NCBI RefSeq assembly: GCF_004028635.1
Contig: NZ_RQJW01000006.1
Coordinates: 1-64,000 of the forward strand
DNA: 64,000 nucleotides
Direction of reading: 5' to 3'
Origin: Streptomyces cyaneus
Lineage (GTDB): Bacteria > Actinomycetota > Actinomycetes > Streptomycetales > Streptomycetaceae
Position numbers and translations under genes: made by a program. Below, one piece after another: positions 17,216 through 26,588 of the stretch (its first letter is position 1; every line of letters begins with the position of its first letter). Under the pieces are notes generated by a model. The model saw nothing but the letters and a program-made list of their open reading frames with translations. It did not search any database and was not told the origin of the DNA.

Positions 17216-18921
17216 GCCCCACCACTCTTCCCGCCGCCGGTCCTGAACACGGGCACGTCACCTTCCTCGGTGCCGGACCCGGGGATCCGGGACTGCTGAC
17301 TCTGCGCGCCGTCGAGGCGCTGGCGAACGCGGACGTACTCGTCGCCGAGCACGAGGTGCTCGACGTCGTACGCCAGCACGCCAGATCCGGTGTCGCCGAG
17401 GTGTACACCGATACGGGTCCTGAGCCGGACGCCGTTTCGGGCACAGGCACGCCTCAGCTAGCGGTTGTTGACGGCGCGTCAACGACCGCTGCGCTACCCG
17501 CGGTGCGGGATGCCGCACATCTTGTCATGGAGGCCGCGCGCAGCGGCAGGCGGGTCGTCCGTGCGGTGTCCGGGGATCCCGGGCTCGACGCGTACGCCGC
17601 CGAGGAGATGCTCGCGTGCGCCGCGGCGGGTGTGCCGTTCGAGGTCGTGCCGGGTGTGGCCGCCGCCGTGGGTGTGCCGGCGTATGCCGGTGTGCCTCTG
17701 CGGGACGCGCAGGGCGCGGACGTGCGGTTCGTGGATGCGCGCACGGCTTCGGACCGGTGCTGGACCGAGGTCGGGGCGTCGGACGGGACGGTTGTCGTCT
17801 CGACGACGCTGGATGCTGTCGGTGCGGCTGCGGGTGAGCTGGTGTCCGCGGGTCGTAAGCCTGATACGCCGATGACGGTCACTGTCGCCGGTACGACCAC
17901 GCGCCAGCGGACCTGGACCGCGACGCTCGGGACCATCGCGCAGACGCTGAAGCAGGCCAAGGTGCTGCCCTCGCCCGAAGGCGGGCGGCCGGTGATAGCC
18001 GTGGTCGGTGAGCGTTCCGCTGCTGCTCAGCGTGAGCAGTTGTCGTGGTTCGAGTCCAAGCCGCTCTTCGGGTGGCGGGTGCTCGTTCCTCGTACGAAGG
18101 AGCAGGCGGCTTCGCTCTCCGACCAGTTGCGGTCGTACGGGGCCGTGCCGCACGAGGTGCCGACGATCGCCGTCGAGCCGCCGCGGACGCCTCAGCAGAT
18201 GGAGCGGGCGGTCAAGGGGCTCGTCACCGGGCGGTACGAGTGGATTGCGTTTACGTCTGTCAACGCGGTCAAGGCTGTGCGGGAGAAGTTCGAGGAGTAC
18301 GGGCTCGATGCTCGGGCGTTTGCCGGGATCAAGGTCGCCGCGGTGGGGGAGCAGACCGCCAAGGCGCTGATTGCCTTCGGTGTGAAGCCGGATCTTGTGC
18401 CCAGTGGGGAGCAGTCGGCTGCGGGGTTGCTCGAGGACTGGCCGCCGTATGACCCCGTTTTCGATCCGATCGACCGGGTGTTCCTGCCTCGGGCGGACAT
18501 TGCCACCGAGACCTTGGTGGCCGGGCTCATCGAGCTGGGCTGGGAGGTCGACGACGTCACGGCTTATCGGACCGTGCGGGCTTCGCCGCCGCCGGCCGAG
18601 ACGCGGGAGGCGATCAAGGGGGGTGGCTTTGATGCCGTTCTCTTCACGTCGTCGTCCACGGTGCGGAATCTGGTGGGGATTGCCGGCAAGCCGCACAACG
18701 TGACTGTGATCGCCTGTATTGGGCCTGCTACCGCGAAGACTGCTGAGGAGCATGGGCTTCGGGTGGATGTGATGGCTCCGGAGCCGTCTGTGCACAAGTT
18801 GGCTGAGGCGTTGGCGGACTTCGGGCTGCGGCGGCGGGCTGCTGCGGTGGAGGCCGGGGATCCTGTTACTCGGCCGAGTGAGCGGCGGCCGGGGGCTCGG
18901 CGGCGGCGGTCCACTACGTAG
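17212..18921 (+). CDS. hemD: Fused methyltransferase-like / uroporphyrinogen-III synthase
   Basis: A 569-residue fusion. Residues about 10-265 resemble a tetrapyrrole methylase (GAGPGDPGLLTLRAVEALA near 19-37, then a GDPG motif and FEVVPGVAAA), and residues about 280-540 are a HEM4 uroporphyrinogen-III synthase domain (VLVPRTKEQA, AFTSVNAVKAV, FTSSSTVRNL). The second half cyclises hydroxymethylbilane. The methylase half lacks the usual YDxLV and LKGGDP motifs, so SUMT activity (precorrin-2 for cobalamin and sirohaem) is less sure. A basic tail ends the protein. The GTG at 17212 overlaps the hemC stop. Confidence 0.9.
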   Translation: MSPTTLPAAGPEHGHVTFLGAGPGDPGLLTLRAVEALANADVLVAEHEVLDVVRQHARSGVAEVYTDTGPEPDAVSGTGTPQLAVVDGASTTAALPAVRDAAHLVMEAARSGRRVVRAVSGDPGLDAYAAEEMLACAAAGVPFEVVPGVAAAVGVPAYAGVPLRDAQGADVRFVDARTASDRCWTEVGASDGTVVVSTTLDAVGAAAGELVSAGRKPDTPMTVTVAGTTTRQRTWTATLGTIAQTLKQAKVLPSPEGGRPVIAVVGERSAAAQREQLSWFESKPLFGWRVLVPRTKEQAASLSDQLRSYGAVPHEVPTIAVEPPRTPQQMERAVKGLVTGRYEWIAFTSVNAVKAVREKFEEYGLDARAFAGIKVAAVGEQTAKALIAFGVKPDLVPSGEQSAAGLLEDWPPYDPVFDPIDRVFLPRADIATETLVAGLIELGWEVDDVTAYRTVRASPPPAETREAIKGGGFDAVLFTSSSTVRNLVGIAGKPHNVTVIACIGPATAKTAEEHGLRVDVMAPEPSVHKLAEALADFGLRRRAAAVEAGDPVTRPSERRPGARRRRSTT

Positions 18922-18943
18922 GTGTGGGGGGCGGTGGGGATTC

Positions 18944-19360
18944 TCGCCCCCGCCGCCCCTACCCTTCCCGTCCTTGAAGGGGCTCCGCCCCTTCGACCCC
19001 GCCAGGGGGCTCCGCCCCCTGGACCCCCATCGGCCTGAACGGCCTCGTCCTCAAACGCCGGACGGGCTGACATTGCCTGGGCCGGCGCCGGGAAGTGACC
19101 GCTGCCGCGAGGCGGAGCCCCCTGCGGGTGGGTGGGGGATCGGGATGGCCCTGCTCGTCCTCAAACGACGGACGGGCTGACATTGCCTGGACCGGCGCCG
19201 GGAAGTGACCGCCGCCGCGAGGCGGAGCCCCCTGCGGGTGGGTGGGGGATCGGGATGGCCCTGCTCGTTCTCAAACGCCGGATGGGCTGGATGATGCCGA
19301 CCGGCGCCGGGTAGTGACCGCCACCGCAGTGAACTCGTCCTCAAACGACGGATGAGCTCC
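18944..19360. repeat. Composite intergenic repeat, copy 3 (head plus four units)
   Basis: The head CGCCCCCGCCGCCCCTACCC at 18946 is shared with copies 1 and 2, but its hairpins differ (GAAGGGGC-TCC-GCCCCTTC at 18976-18994 and a second with GGGGGC-TCC-GCCCCC). Units starting TCGTCCTCAAACGCCGGACG or variants lie at 19045, 19155, 19265 and 19335, giving periods of 110, 110 and 70. The first two units are almost identical. The tract fills the gap between the convergent hemD and FAD-oxidase genes. Confidence 0.87.
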
Positions 19361-19363
19361 CGT

Positions 19364-20755
19364 TTACGTGGTGACCGTGTGGCCGAAGCGGAGCAGGTTG
19401 GATGGGTCGTACGTCGACTTGTCCTGGCGTAGGCGGTCGTAGACCTCTGGGGTCCAGGCTCGGGCTCGGTCGGAGGCGTTGCCCGGGGTGCCGTGGATGT
19501 TGATCATTGTGCGGCCTGTGCCGTAGGGGGCCATCGCCCTGTGCAGGGATGTGGTGGCCTGTTCTATGGCCTCCGCCGCGGGTGGGGCGGCCAGGACGCC
19601 TATCGCTTCCAGGAGGTAGTTCGCGTCCCGGGCGCAGATGGCGTCGTCCTGGCGGGCGGGGCGGGCCAGGGCGCCGCCCATATGGCGGATCTCCACCAGG
19701 AGCAGGGGGCAGTCGGGGACCTCGGGCCCGACCTGGTCCAGGAACGTACGGATGGCGTCAGGGGTGAGGTCGCGCATCAGGGTGCACGACTCTCGGGCGG
19801 GCAGCGGGTCCTGCGGCTCCAGGTGGATGCGGTCCAGGGCCGCGTACGGCATTTCCTCCACCGTGTCGACCGCCACCGGTGCCGCCGCGCGGATCGGGGC
19901 CAGCAGGCGTTCTCCCTCGGCCGGGTCTCCGGGCCAGGCGATCGCGACGCGGGCCCAGAAGCCGCCGCGGAGGGGTTCGGGGATCTCCGGGATGGGGGGC
20001 AGCCGTAGGAGGGTGAAGGCGCTGCACATTTCGTCCGGGAGTGTCCTGGTCCAGTCGGTCCATGCGCGCAGGACGGCCTCGGTGTGCTCGCCGGGGAAGT
20101 AGACGCCGCCGCCGAGGATCGTGGGGAGGGGCAGGAGCTCGAAGGTCATGGAGGTCACCACGCCCACGTTGCCCTTGCCGCCGCGCAGTGCCCAGAACAG
20201 CTCCGGCTCCTGGTCGGGGTCGCTCTCGCGGAGCGTGCCGTCGGGCGTGACGACGTGGAAGGAACGGACCAGGTCGGCCGCGTAGCCGTACGCCCGGCCC
20301 AGGACGGGCAGCCCGCCGCCCAGCGTGTACCCGACCGCGCCCGCGTCCGTGGACGTGCCGGAGAGCGCGGCGAGGCCGTGTGGTGCGGCCGCTTCCAGGA
20401 CGTGCCGCCACTTCGCGCCCGCCGCGACGGTTGCCACGCGCTGGTCCGGGTCGATGCGTACGTCCGTCATGCGGGTCGTGTTGATCAGCAGGCCGTGGTC
20501 TATCGGGAAGTTCGCGCCGTGGCCCGTAGCCTGGACCGCGACCGGGGTGCCGGTGGCCGACGCCCAGCGCAGGGCCGCCACGATGTCGTCGGTGCCTGTC
20601 GCGCCCACGACCACGTCGGGCGTGTGCAACGCGGCCAGGTTGAAGCCGGTGACCTCGTCGGCGTAGCCGTCTTCGCCGGGGCGCAGGACCGGGCCGCGGA
20701 GGTCGGAGAGGGCGAAGAGGTCGGGGGTCTGGTGGAGATGGTGGGTGGCGGGCAT
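19364..20755 (-). CDS. FAD-binding oxidoreductase (BBE-like, PCMH fold)
   Basis: A 463-residue flavoprotein of the berberine bridge enzyme-like family. Residues about 30-215 form the PCMH-type FAD-binding domain with the GHGANFPIDHG loop (the histidine may hold FAD covalently), GAKWRHVLEAA, LSGTSTDAGAVGYTLGGG and LRGGKGNVGVVTS. The C-terminal BBE motif YDPSNLLRFGH is present at the very end. Substrate unknown; such proteins oxidise sugars or secondary metabolites. No signal peptide. It is transcribed away from hemB. Confidence 0.9.
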   Translation of the reverse strand: MPATHHLHQTPDLFALSDLRGPVLRPGEDGYADEVTGFNLAALHTPDVVVGATGTDDIVAALRWASATGTPVAVQATGHGANFPIDHGLLINTTRMTDVRIDPDQRVATVAAGAKWRHVLEAAAPHGLAALSGTSTDAGAVGYTLGGGLPVLGRAYGYAADLVRSFHVVTPDGTLRESDPDQEPELFWALRGGKGNVGVVTSMTFELLPLPTILGGGVYFPGEHTEAVLRAWTDWTRTLPDEMCSAFTLLRLPPIPEIPEPLRGGFWARVAIAWPGDPAEGERLLAPIRAAAPVAVDTVEEMPYAALDRIHLEPQDPLPARESCTLMRDLTPDAIRTFLDQVGPEVPDCPLLLVEIRHMGGALARPARQDDAICARDANYLLEAIGVLAAPPAAEAIEQATTSLHRAMAPYGTGRTMINIHGTPGNASDRARAWTPEVYDRLRQDKSTYDPSNLLRFGHTVTT

Positions 20756-20953
20756 CGCGTCCTCCGTGGTGCGCGTACAGCGTTCGAGGGAGGGGCAAGT
20801 GGGAGCCCAGCTTGGCTCTGGTGGGGTCCTTGAGGCCTTTTCTTCAGGATGGACCCGGTGGGCGGGGGCGCGCATGCGGGTCGCCGACAGGGTGCTCCCG
20901 TGCCGACGGCTCGTCGGCAAAGGTGCTGTCGGGGCGGGCGTAGCGTAGGTGGC

Positions 20954-21952
20954 ATGACGACGTACGGATCCTTCCCCGGCACGCGGCCGCGGCGTCTGCG
21001 GACCAGCCCCGTCATGCGGCGCATGGTCGCCGAGACCAGGCTGCACCCCGCCGACTTCATCCTCCCGGCCTTCGTGCGCGAGGGCGTCAGTGAGCCGGTG
21101 CCCATCGCCGCCATGCCGGGCGTGGTCCAGCACACGCGGGACAGCCTGAAGAAGGCGGCTGCGGAGGCAGTGGCGGCCGGCATCTCCGGGATCATGCTCT
21201 TCGGGGTGCCCGAGGAGGAGAAGAAGGACGCCCTCGGGACGCCCGGTACCGATCCGGACGGGATTCTTCAGGTCGCCATCCGGGACGTGCGGGCCGAGGT
21301 GGGGGACGAGCTTCTCGTCATGTCCGACCTGTGCCTCGACGAGACCACCGATCACGGGCATTGCGGAGTGCTCGATGACGAAGGGCGTGTCGACAACGAC
21401 GCGACCCTCGAACGGTACGCCGAGATGGCGCAGGTGCAGGCCGACGCCGGTGCTCATGTCGTGGGGCCCAGCGGGATGATGGACGGGCAGATCGGGATCG
21501 TTCGGGACGCCCTCGATCAGATCGGGCGTGAGGATGTCGCCATCCTCGCCTACACCGCCAAGTACGCCTCCGCCTTCTACGGGCCCTTCCGGGAGGCCGT
21601 CGCCTCCTCGCTGCAGGGTGACCGCAAGACCTATCAGCAGGATCCGGCGAATGCGCGGGAGTCCCTGCGCGAGCTCGCCCTCGACCTGGAGGAGGGCGCC
21701 GACATGGTGATGGTCAAGCCGGCCGGGCCCTACCTCGACATCCTGGCGCGGGTCGCCGACGCGGTGGACGTGCCGGTCGCCGCCTATCAGATCTCCGGCG
21801 AGTACTCGATGATCGAGGCCGCCGCCGAGAAGGGCTGGATCGACCGGGACCGGGCGATCTTCGAGACGCTGACCGGCATCAAGCGGGCGGGTGCGCGCAA
21901 CATCCTCACCTACTGGGCGACGGAGGCTGCGCAGAAGCTGGGACGGCAGTAA
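20954..21952 (+). CDS. hemB: Delta-aminolevulinic acid dehydratase (porphobilinogen synthase)
   Basis: A 332-residue enzyme condensing two 5-aminolevulinate molecules to porphobilinogen. The two active-site lysines lie in YTAKYASAFYGP (about 200-211) and MVKPAGPYLDI (about 252-262). The metal region reads DLCLDETTDHGHCG (about 125-138): it keeps the first and last cysteines of zinc-type enzymes but has Asp at the middle position. The ATG at 20954 follows GTAGGTGG. It stands apart from the rex-hem operon and no Rex site is seen before it. Confidence 0.95.
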   Translation: MTTYGSFPGTRPRRLRTSPVMRRMVAETRLHPADFILPAFVREGVSEPVPIAAMPGVVQHTRDSLKKAAAEAVAAGISGIMLFGVPEEEKKDALGTPGTDPDGILQVAIRDVRAEVGDELLVMSDLCLDETTDHGHCGVLDDEGRVDNDATLERYAEMAQVQADAGAHVVGPSGMMDGQIGIVRDALDQIGREDVAILAYTAKYASAFYGPFREAVASSLQGDRKTYQQDPANARESLRELALDLEEGADMVMVKPAGPYLDILARVADAVDVPVAAYQISGEYSMIEAAAEKGWIDRDRAIFETLTGIKRAGARNILTYWATEAAQKLGRQ

Positions 21953-21976
21953 CAGCGCGCGTATTACGGCGGACTG

Positions 21977-22165
21977 TCACCGTCCGTCGGACGGGGGCGG
22001 TGTCGTGGGCGCTGTGGCCGTGGGGCTCGTCGGCTTCGACGGGCCCTCGTCGCGCAGGCCGTGGCCGTCCTCGCACGCGGTGAGCGTGAGGGCGGCGATC
22101 GCCACCAGCGTGGCGGCGAGCAGCCGGACGCGGGGGTGACGGGCGGGGGGTGCGGACGCCGACAT
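21977..22165 (-). CDS. Small lipoprotein of unknown function
   Basis: A 62-residue protein with an arginine-containing tip, a hydrophobic stretch (LLAATLVAIAAL) and the lipobox LTAC followed by EDG, so it is probably exported and lipid-anchored through the cysteine at about residue 32. The mature part is a short Pro/Thr/Ser-rich tail with no recognisable domain. The ATG at 22165 follows an AAGGAGAGGG ribosome binding site. It converges on hemB. Confidence 0.75.
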   Translation of the reverse strand: MSASAPPARHPRVRLLAATLVAIAALTLTACEDGHGLRDEGPSKPTSPTATAPTTPPPSDGR

Positions 22166-22524
22166 GGGTGGCCCTCTCCTTGGGTGTGGGGCGGGGATTG
22201 GGGTCGGGGCCCAGCCTGCGTGATCATCCGTGCCGGTCGCCACCTTCGGCGGGGAATTCGGGACGCCCGAGTGGTGGGACGGCCGCTGACCTGTAGTGAT
22301 GCCAGGTCCCGGCGGTCCGGCGTGGGACGCCCCGCAGTGGTGGACGCGGGGTGCCGCTCCCTGTGTGCGGGGCGGTGAGGTCTGCGGGTGTGGGGGGTCA
22401 GGCCGGGTGTGCGAGGCGGTGTGGTCCGTATCCCGGAAAGTCGCTTGTAGGTGGCACGTAGTTCTCTAGGCTGCCCGGCACGAGCCGTCGCCCCCCACGC
22501 CGTCGCAGCCCAAGGAGCCGTGTC
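22166..22524. other. Gap with no recognised gene, promoter region of flanking divergent genes
   Basis: About 360 bases separate the lipoprotein gene from the aminotransferase gene. No reading frame with a coding pattern or RNA gene is visible. The part at 22430-22480 is the least GC-rich and probably holds the aminotransferase promoter. Confidence 0.5.
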
Positions 22525-23766
22525 GTGAACGTCATTGAGCCCGCGCCCCGCCGCCCTGCCACCGCCGTCGCCACCGACACCGCCACTGCCACCGCCGCCG
22601 TGCCGCCGTTCGCGGCGCGGACCGGGGCGGTGGGCGGATCGCCGGTGCGGGACATCCTCGCTGTCACCGCTCGTCCCGAGGTGATCAACTTCGCGGGCGG
22701 CCTGCCGGCGCCGGAGCTGTTCGACCGGGAGGGCATCGCGGCCGCCTTCCAGGATGTGTTCGCCGAGACGCCGGCGCACGCCCTGCAGTACTCCACCACG
22801 GAGGGCGAGCCGAGCCTGCGGGGCGGGCTCGCCGCACGTATGTCCGCGCGCGGGCTGGTGACGGACGCCGGCGACCTGCTCATCACCAGCGGCTCCCAGC
22901 AGGGCCTGTCGCTGCTGGCCACCGCACTGCTGGAACCGGGGGACACGGTCCTGGTCGAAGACCCCTGCTATCTGGCGGCACTTCAGGTCTTCGGCCTCGC
23001 GGGAGCCCGGGTGGTGGCCGTGCCGGGCGATGCGGACGGGGTGGATCCGCTCGCACTGGAGGAACTGGTGGCGCGGGAGCGGCCGAAGCTCTTCTACACC
23101 GTGCCCACGTTCCAGAACCCCACCGGCAGAACCCTGCCCGCCGAGCGCAGGGCAGCCGTCGCGGAGGTCGCCGCGCGGTGCGGGCTGTGGATCGTCGAGG
23201 ACGACCCGTACGGCGAACTCCGCTACGAGGGCGAGCGCGTGCCCTGGATCGCCTCGTACCCGGGCGCGGAGGACCGTACGGCGCTGCTCGGCTCCTTCTC
23301 CAAGGTGATGGCGCCGGGGATACGCCTGGGCTGGCTGCGCGCGCCCGTCGACCTGCGGCGCGGTTGCGTGGTCGCCAAACAGGCCGCCGACCTGCACACC
23401 CCGACCCTCAACCAGCTCGCCGCCGCCCGCTACCTCACCGGCCTCGACGCACACGTGGCCCGGGTCAGGGACGCCTACCGCGAACGCCGCGACGCCATGC
23501 TGGCCGGCCTGCCCGGGGCCCTCCCGGAAGGCTCCACCTGGAACCGGCCCGAGGGCGGCATGTTCCTCTGGGCTCGCCTGCCGGAGTCGTACGACACGAC
23601 GGCCCTGTTGCCGAAGGTGGTGCAGCAGGATGTCGCCTACGTCCCTGGCGCGCCCTTCTACGCCGGTGAGCCCGACCGGTCGACGCTGCGGCTGTGCTTC
23701 GTGACGCAGACGCCGGAGGAGATCGGGGAGGGGCTGAAGCGACTGGGGGAGGGGCTGCGGGGGTAG
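22525..23766 (+). CDS. PLP-dependent aminotransferase (class I/II)
   Basis: A 413-residue fold-type I aminotransferase similar to 2-aminoadipate/aromatic aminotransferases and the catalytic part of MocR proteins, but without their HTH domain. Visible elements: INFAGGLPAPELF near the N-terminus, TSGSQQGLSLLA, PTFQNPTG (about 193-200), VEDDPYGELRYEG and the PLP lysine in SFSKVMAPGIRLGW (about residue 259). The first 30 residues are Ala/Thr-rich. The GTG at 22525 has AAGGAG eight bases before it. Substrate not predictable. Confidence 0.92.
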   Translation: MNVIEPAPRRPATAVATDTATATAAVPPFAARTGAVGGSPVRDILAVTARPEVINFAGGLPAPELFDREGIAAAFQDVFAETPAHALQYSTTEGEPSLRGGLAARMSARGLVTDAGDLLITSGSQQGLSLLATALLEPGDTVLVEDPCYLAALQVFGLAGARVVAVPGDADGVDPLALEELVARERPKLFYTVPTFQNPTGRTLPAERRAAVAEVAARCGLWIVEDDPYGELRYEGERVPWIASYPGAEDRTALLGSFSKVMAPGIRLGWLRAPVDLRRGCVVAKQAADLHTPTLNQLAAARYLTGLDAHVARVRDAYRERRDAMLAGLPGALPEGSTWNRPEGGMFLWARLPESYDTTALLPKVVQQDVAYVPGAPFYAGEPDRSTLRLCFVTQTPEEIGEGLKRLGEGLRG

Positions 23767-23793
23767 CGAGGGCCGCGGGGCTGTGGGGCTGCG

Positions 23794-23817
23794 GTCCTAG
23801 GGCCAAGGGCCCAGGAC
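23794..23817 (+). terminator. Probable terminator of the aminotransferase gene
   Basis: GTCCTAGGGC and GCCCAGGAC form a stem interrupted by one bulged A, 28 bases after the aminotransferase stop and before the acetyltransferase gene. Confidence 0.5.
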
Positions 23818-23871
23818 GGGTCGGGCTCCGGGCGGCAGACGGGGCGGGGCGCGTGTTCCTAAGGTGAAGCC

Positions 23872-24702
23872 ATGTCCGACACCATGGGGTTCGATCTCGA
23901 CGTGTATCTCCGGCGGATCGGTTGGGAGGGGGAGCGGCGGGCCGACGCGGCGACGCTGCGGGGAGTGCATCTGGCGCACATGCGGGCCATTCCGTTCGAG
24001 AACCTGGACGCCCTCAGGCGTACGGCGCCGTCCCTCGACCCGGCCGATCTGATGGCCAAGCTGGTGCACAGTCGGCGCGGCGGCTACTGCTACGAGCACA
24101 ACACGCTGTTCGCGTGCGCGTTGAAGGCGCTTGGCTTCACGGTGACGCGACTGGCCGCGCGCGTCGTCGTGGGCGCCGACCGCATCGAGAGCCGCCCACG
24201 CACCCACATGGCGCTGCTCGTCGAGGCCCCCGGCGATCCGCAGCCGTATCTCGCGGACGTCGGCTTCGGCGCGATCGGCGCACTGCTGGAGCCGGTGCCG
24301 CTGACGGCCGGTGTCGAGTTCCGGGACGCGGAGCGCCGGCACCGGCTCGTCCACGCGCCGCACGACGGGCCGCTTCAGCTGTGGCTGCTCCAGGCCCACG
24401 ACCGGGCGAAGGACGACTGGACGGACCAGTACGCGTTCACGCTGGAGCCGTTCGAGGAGCCCGACTTCGAGGTCATCAACTGGCACATCGGGACCAACCC
24501 GCGCTCGCCCTTCACCCAGCGCGTCTACGTCCAGAGCGTCACCGCCGAACGCCACCTCCTCCTCAACGGCCCGCTTCTCACCGAGACGCGGGTGGACGGG
24601 GCGGTCGTCGAGCGGGAGGTGACGGAGGAGGCTCAGGCGCGGCGGCTGTTGGAGGAGGAGTTCGGGATCGAAGTACCTGAGGGGATGCGGCTATTGACCT
24701 GA
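23872..24702 (+). CDS. nat: Arylamine N-acetyltransferase
   Basis: A 276-residue cytoplasmic enzyme that transfers acetyl groups from acetyl-CoA to arylamines or related acceptors. The catalytic triad is readable: Cys in GGYCYEHN (about residue 73), His in RTHMALLVE (about 111) and Asp in LADVGFG (about 129), together with the RIPFENLD-like IPFENLDAL segment. In actinomycetes such enzymes also act in amide formation in secondary metabolism, but no biosynthetic cluster is seen here. It appears to be monocistronic. Confidence 0.94.
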   Translation: MSDTMGFDLDVYLRRIGWEGERRADAATLRGVHLAHMRAIPFENLDALRRTAPSLDPADLMAKLVHSRRGGYCYEHNTLFACALKALGFTVTRLAARVVVGADRIESRPRTHMALLVEAPGDPQPYLADVGFGAIGALLEPVPLTAGVEFRDAERRHRLVHAPHDGPLQLWLLQAHDRAKDDWTDQYAFTLEPFEEPDFEVINWHIGTNPRSPFTQRVYVQSVTAERHLLLNGPLLTETRVDGAVVEREVTEEAQARRLLEEEFGIEVPEGMRLLT

Positions 24703-24754
24703 GAGCTCTGCGGCCCGTCAGCCCTGCCAGTCTCGTCAAAGGCCCGTCAGCCCG

Positions 24755-25552
24755 TCAGTCCCACCAGAAGTGCCAGGCCGGCTGGTTGAGGAGCTGGTGT
24801 TCGGCGTACGCGGTGAGTGTCGTGTCGCTGCCCTGCCAGATGTTGTCCGGGCAGAACGCGAAGTGCTCGGCGGCCAGCGCCTCCGCCTCGGCGAGGGTGG
24901 TGGGCGGTGCGGCGACGGACACCAGCAGGGTGTCGAAGCCGAGGGCGACGGTTCGTATGCCGAACCGGTCCTCCCAGGAGCGGAGCACCGCGGACAGGCG
25001 GCCGGTGTCGTTCTCGTGGTTCGCCGGACCCAGCCAGCCGATGGCCGTGGGGATGTCGGCGCTGCGGCGGGCCGGGACGAGGGCGAGACGGGGGTCCTTG
25101 AGGGGGGCACGGCCGTCGAGGAGGGAGTCCACGACGTCGGAGGCGACGGATTCGGGGTCGGTGGCGGTGTCTTCGAGGCCCGTGGCGGCGTCGGTGCGCT
25201 CGGTGTCGAGCAGGCCGGGCCAGTCCGCGTCCTCCTCCGCGCACTCGTCCCAGAACTCCTCCAGCACCTCCTCGGCGTCATGGTCCCCGGGGTACGACAT
25301 CTCGGCGGGCATCAACTCCCACAGCTCCGGCCCGCCGTGGCCGGCGCCGACGTCGAGGACGACCGGGAGCAGGCCCACGGCGGGTGCCGTCCGCCGGAGC
25401 GTGGCCCAGTCGCCGGGAGCCGCCGGGCCGTCCGCCAGCCACAGCAGCGGCTCGTGCCACGCCCCGTCGTCGGTCGCGTCGACCAGGGCGCCGGGCGGGA
25501 GTTGCAGACCGAGGGACGCGAGCCTCGGCAGAGGGTTCGGAAGTGTCGCCAT
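24755..25552 (-). CDS. DUF4253 domain-containing protein
   Basis: A 265-residue protein with the DUF4253 C-terminal pattern: PTAIGWLGPANHEND, then VLRSWEDRFGIRTVALGFDTL and a final HFAFCPDNIWQG with QPAWHFWWD at the end. The middle is rich in Asp/Glu. The family has no known activity. The ATG at 25552 was chosen over an in-frame start at 25609 because the protein pattern begins with MATLPNPLPRLASLGL. No partner gene is obvious. Confidence 0.82.
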   Translation of the reverse strand: MATLPNPLPRLASLGLQLPPGALVDATDDGAWHEPLLWLADGPAAPGDWATLRRTAPAVGLLPVVLDVGAGHGGPELWELMPAEMSYPGDHDAEEVLEEFWDECAEEDADWPGLLDTERTDAATGLEDTATDPESVASDVVDSLLDGRAPLKDPRLALVPARRSADIPTAIGWLGPANHENDTGRLSAVLRSWEDRFGIRTVALGFDTLLVSVAAPPTTLAEAEALAAEHFAFCPDNIWQGSDTTLTAYAEHQLLNQPAWHFWWD

Positions 25553-25595
25553 GTCGGTGAACTGTAGGCGGCGGCACTGACAATGAGCAGCGCCC

Positions 25596-26588
25596 TCACT
25601 CGCCCACACGGGCCTCGACGCAGTCGCCCTCGCCGCCCGCCGCCGGTCGGAAGCAGGCCCGGACGACGGTTCCGGGACGAGTCGCGGTCATGGGGGTGTA
25701 GACGTAGGACTCCGCGTCGCCGGTGTTCCGGACCTCCGCGCTGCGGGGGCCAGCCGCACGGCCGTCCCGACCGCCTGCCGTCATCTCGATCCGGTCGCCG
25801 ATGCGCGTCCCCCACATCCGGGCCCAACTCGCCTCGCACTCCTCGCTGTAGCGCAGTTCGATCCAGGCGCCGTCGGCGGTGCGGCGCGCGGCGAGGGTGG
25901 TCGGCCCGGCGGCGCAGATCATCTGCATCGGGCTCTTGCCCTCGCAGACCGCTCCCCGGCAGCGCGGCCCGGTCGCGGCCGGGGCCGGGGTCAGCGACGA
26001 CCGCGGTTCGCCGTCCCGGTGCGGCAGCAGCAGGGCCACCGCCGCCACACCCCCGACGGCCACGGCACACACCGACGCGAGCACCGCCACGGCCGCCGCA
26101 CCGCGGTGTACGGCGGTGTCGCCGGCGACGCTGTTGCCGGTGGGCGTGGCGCTACCGGTGTGCATGGCTTCCCGAGGAGCCGGAGCCGGGGCCGGGGCTG
26201 GAGCAAGTATCGGCGTCGGGGTCGGGGTCGGCGGGGGCGTCGGAGGCGGCGTCGCGGTCGGACATGGAGGTGAGGACGAGACCGTGGCCAGGGCCGCGGT
26301 CGGCGATGCGGATCGCGTCCGTGGCGCCGCCGGCCCGCTCCGTCCGCTGCCCTCCGACTCCGCGATCTCCCACAGGGCCAGACAGCGCCCCTCCGGCTGG
26401 CCGGCGAGGCGGCACAGCTCCTGTACCGCGTCGCGCGGTGGCAGCGTCCTGCCGTTGAGGTAGCGGTCCCAGGACGACTTGCTGAACGCGGTCTTCGCCG
26501 CGAGGCCGGCCAGGCTCAGGCCGGTGCGTGCCTTCAGTTCCCGTAGGGCGGCGGACAGTCGGGTCCGTTCCGGCGACGGCGCCGTCAT
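25596..26588 (-). CDS. Membrane-anchored XRE protein with DUF2690 domain
   Basis: A 330-residue protein in three parts: an N-terminal XRE-type HTH (LRELKARTGLSLAGLAAKT, residues about 14-60, with RYLNGRTLPP), a long Pro/Thr/Ala linker, one membrane segment (about 180-205, VLASVCAVAVGGVAAVALLL), and an extracytoplasmic DUF2690 domain (IELRYSEECEASWARMWG) with paired cysteines. DUF2690 proteins are known mainly as secreted YjfA-like proteins; the HTH fusion suggests a one-component transmembrane regulator. The ATG overlaps the stop of the next gene by four bases, so it is the second gene of a two-gene operon. Confidence 0.85.
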   Translation of the reverse strand: MTAPSPERTRLSAALRELKARTGLSLAGLAAKTAFSKSSWDRYLNGRTLPPRDAVQELCRLAGQPEGRCLALWEIAESEGSGRSGPAAPRTRSASPTAALATVSSSPPCPTATPPPTPPPTPTPTPILAPAPAPAPAPREAMHTGSATPTGNSVAGDTAVHRGAAAVAVLASVCAVAVGGVAAVALLLPHRDGEPRSSLTPAPAATGPRCRGAVCEGKSPMQMICAAGPTTLAARRTADGAWIELRYSEECEASWARMWGTRIGDRIEMTAGGRDGRAAGPRSAEVRNTGDAESYVYTPMTATRPGTVVRACFRPAAGGEGDCVEARVGE

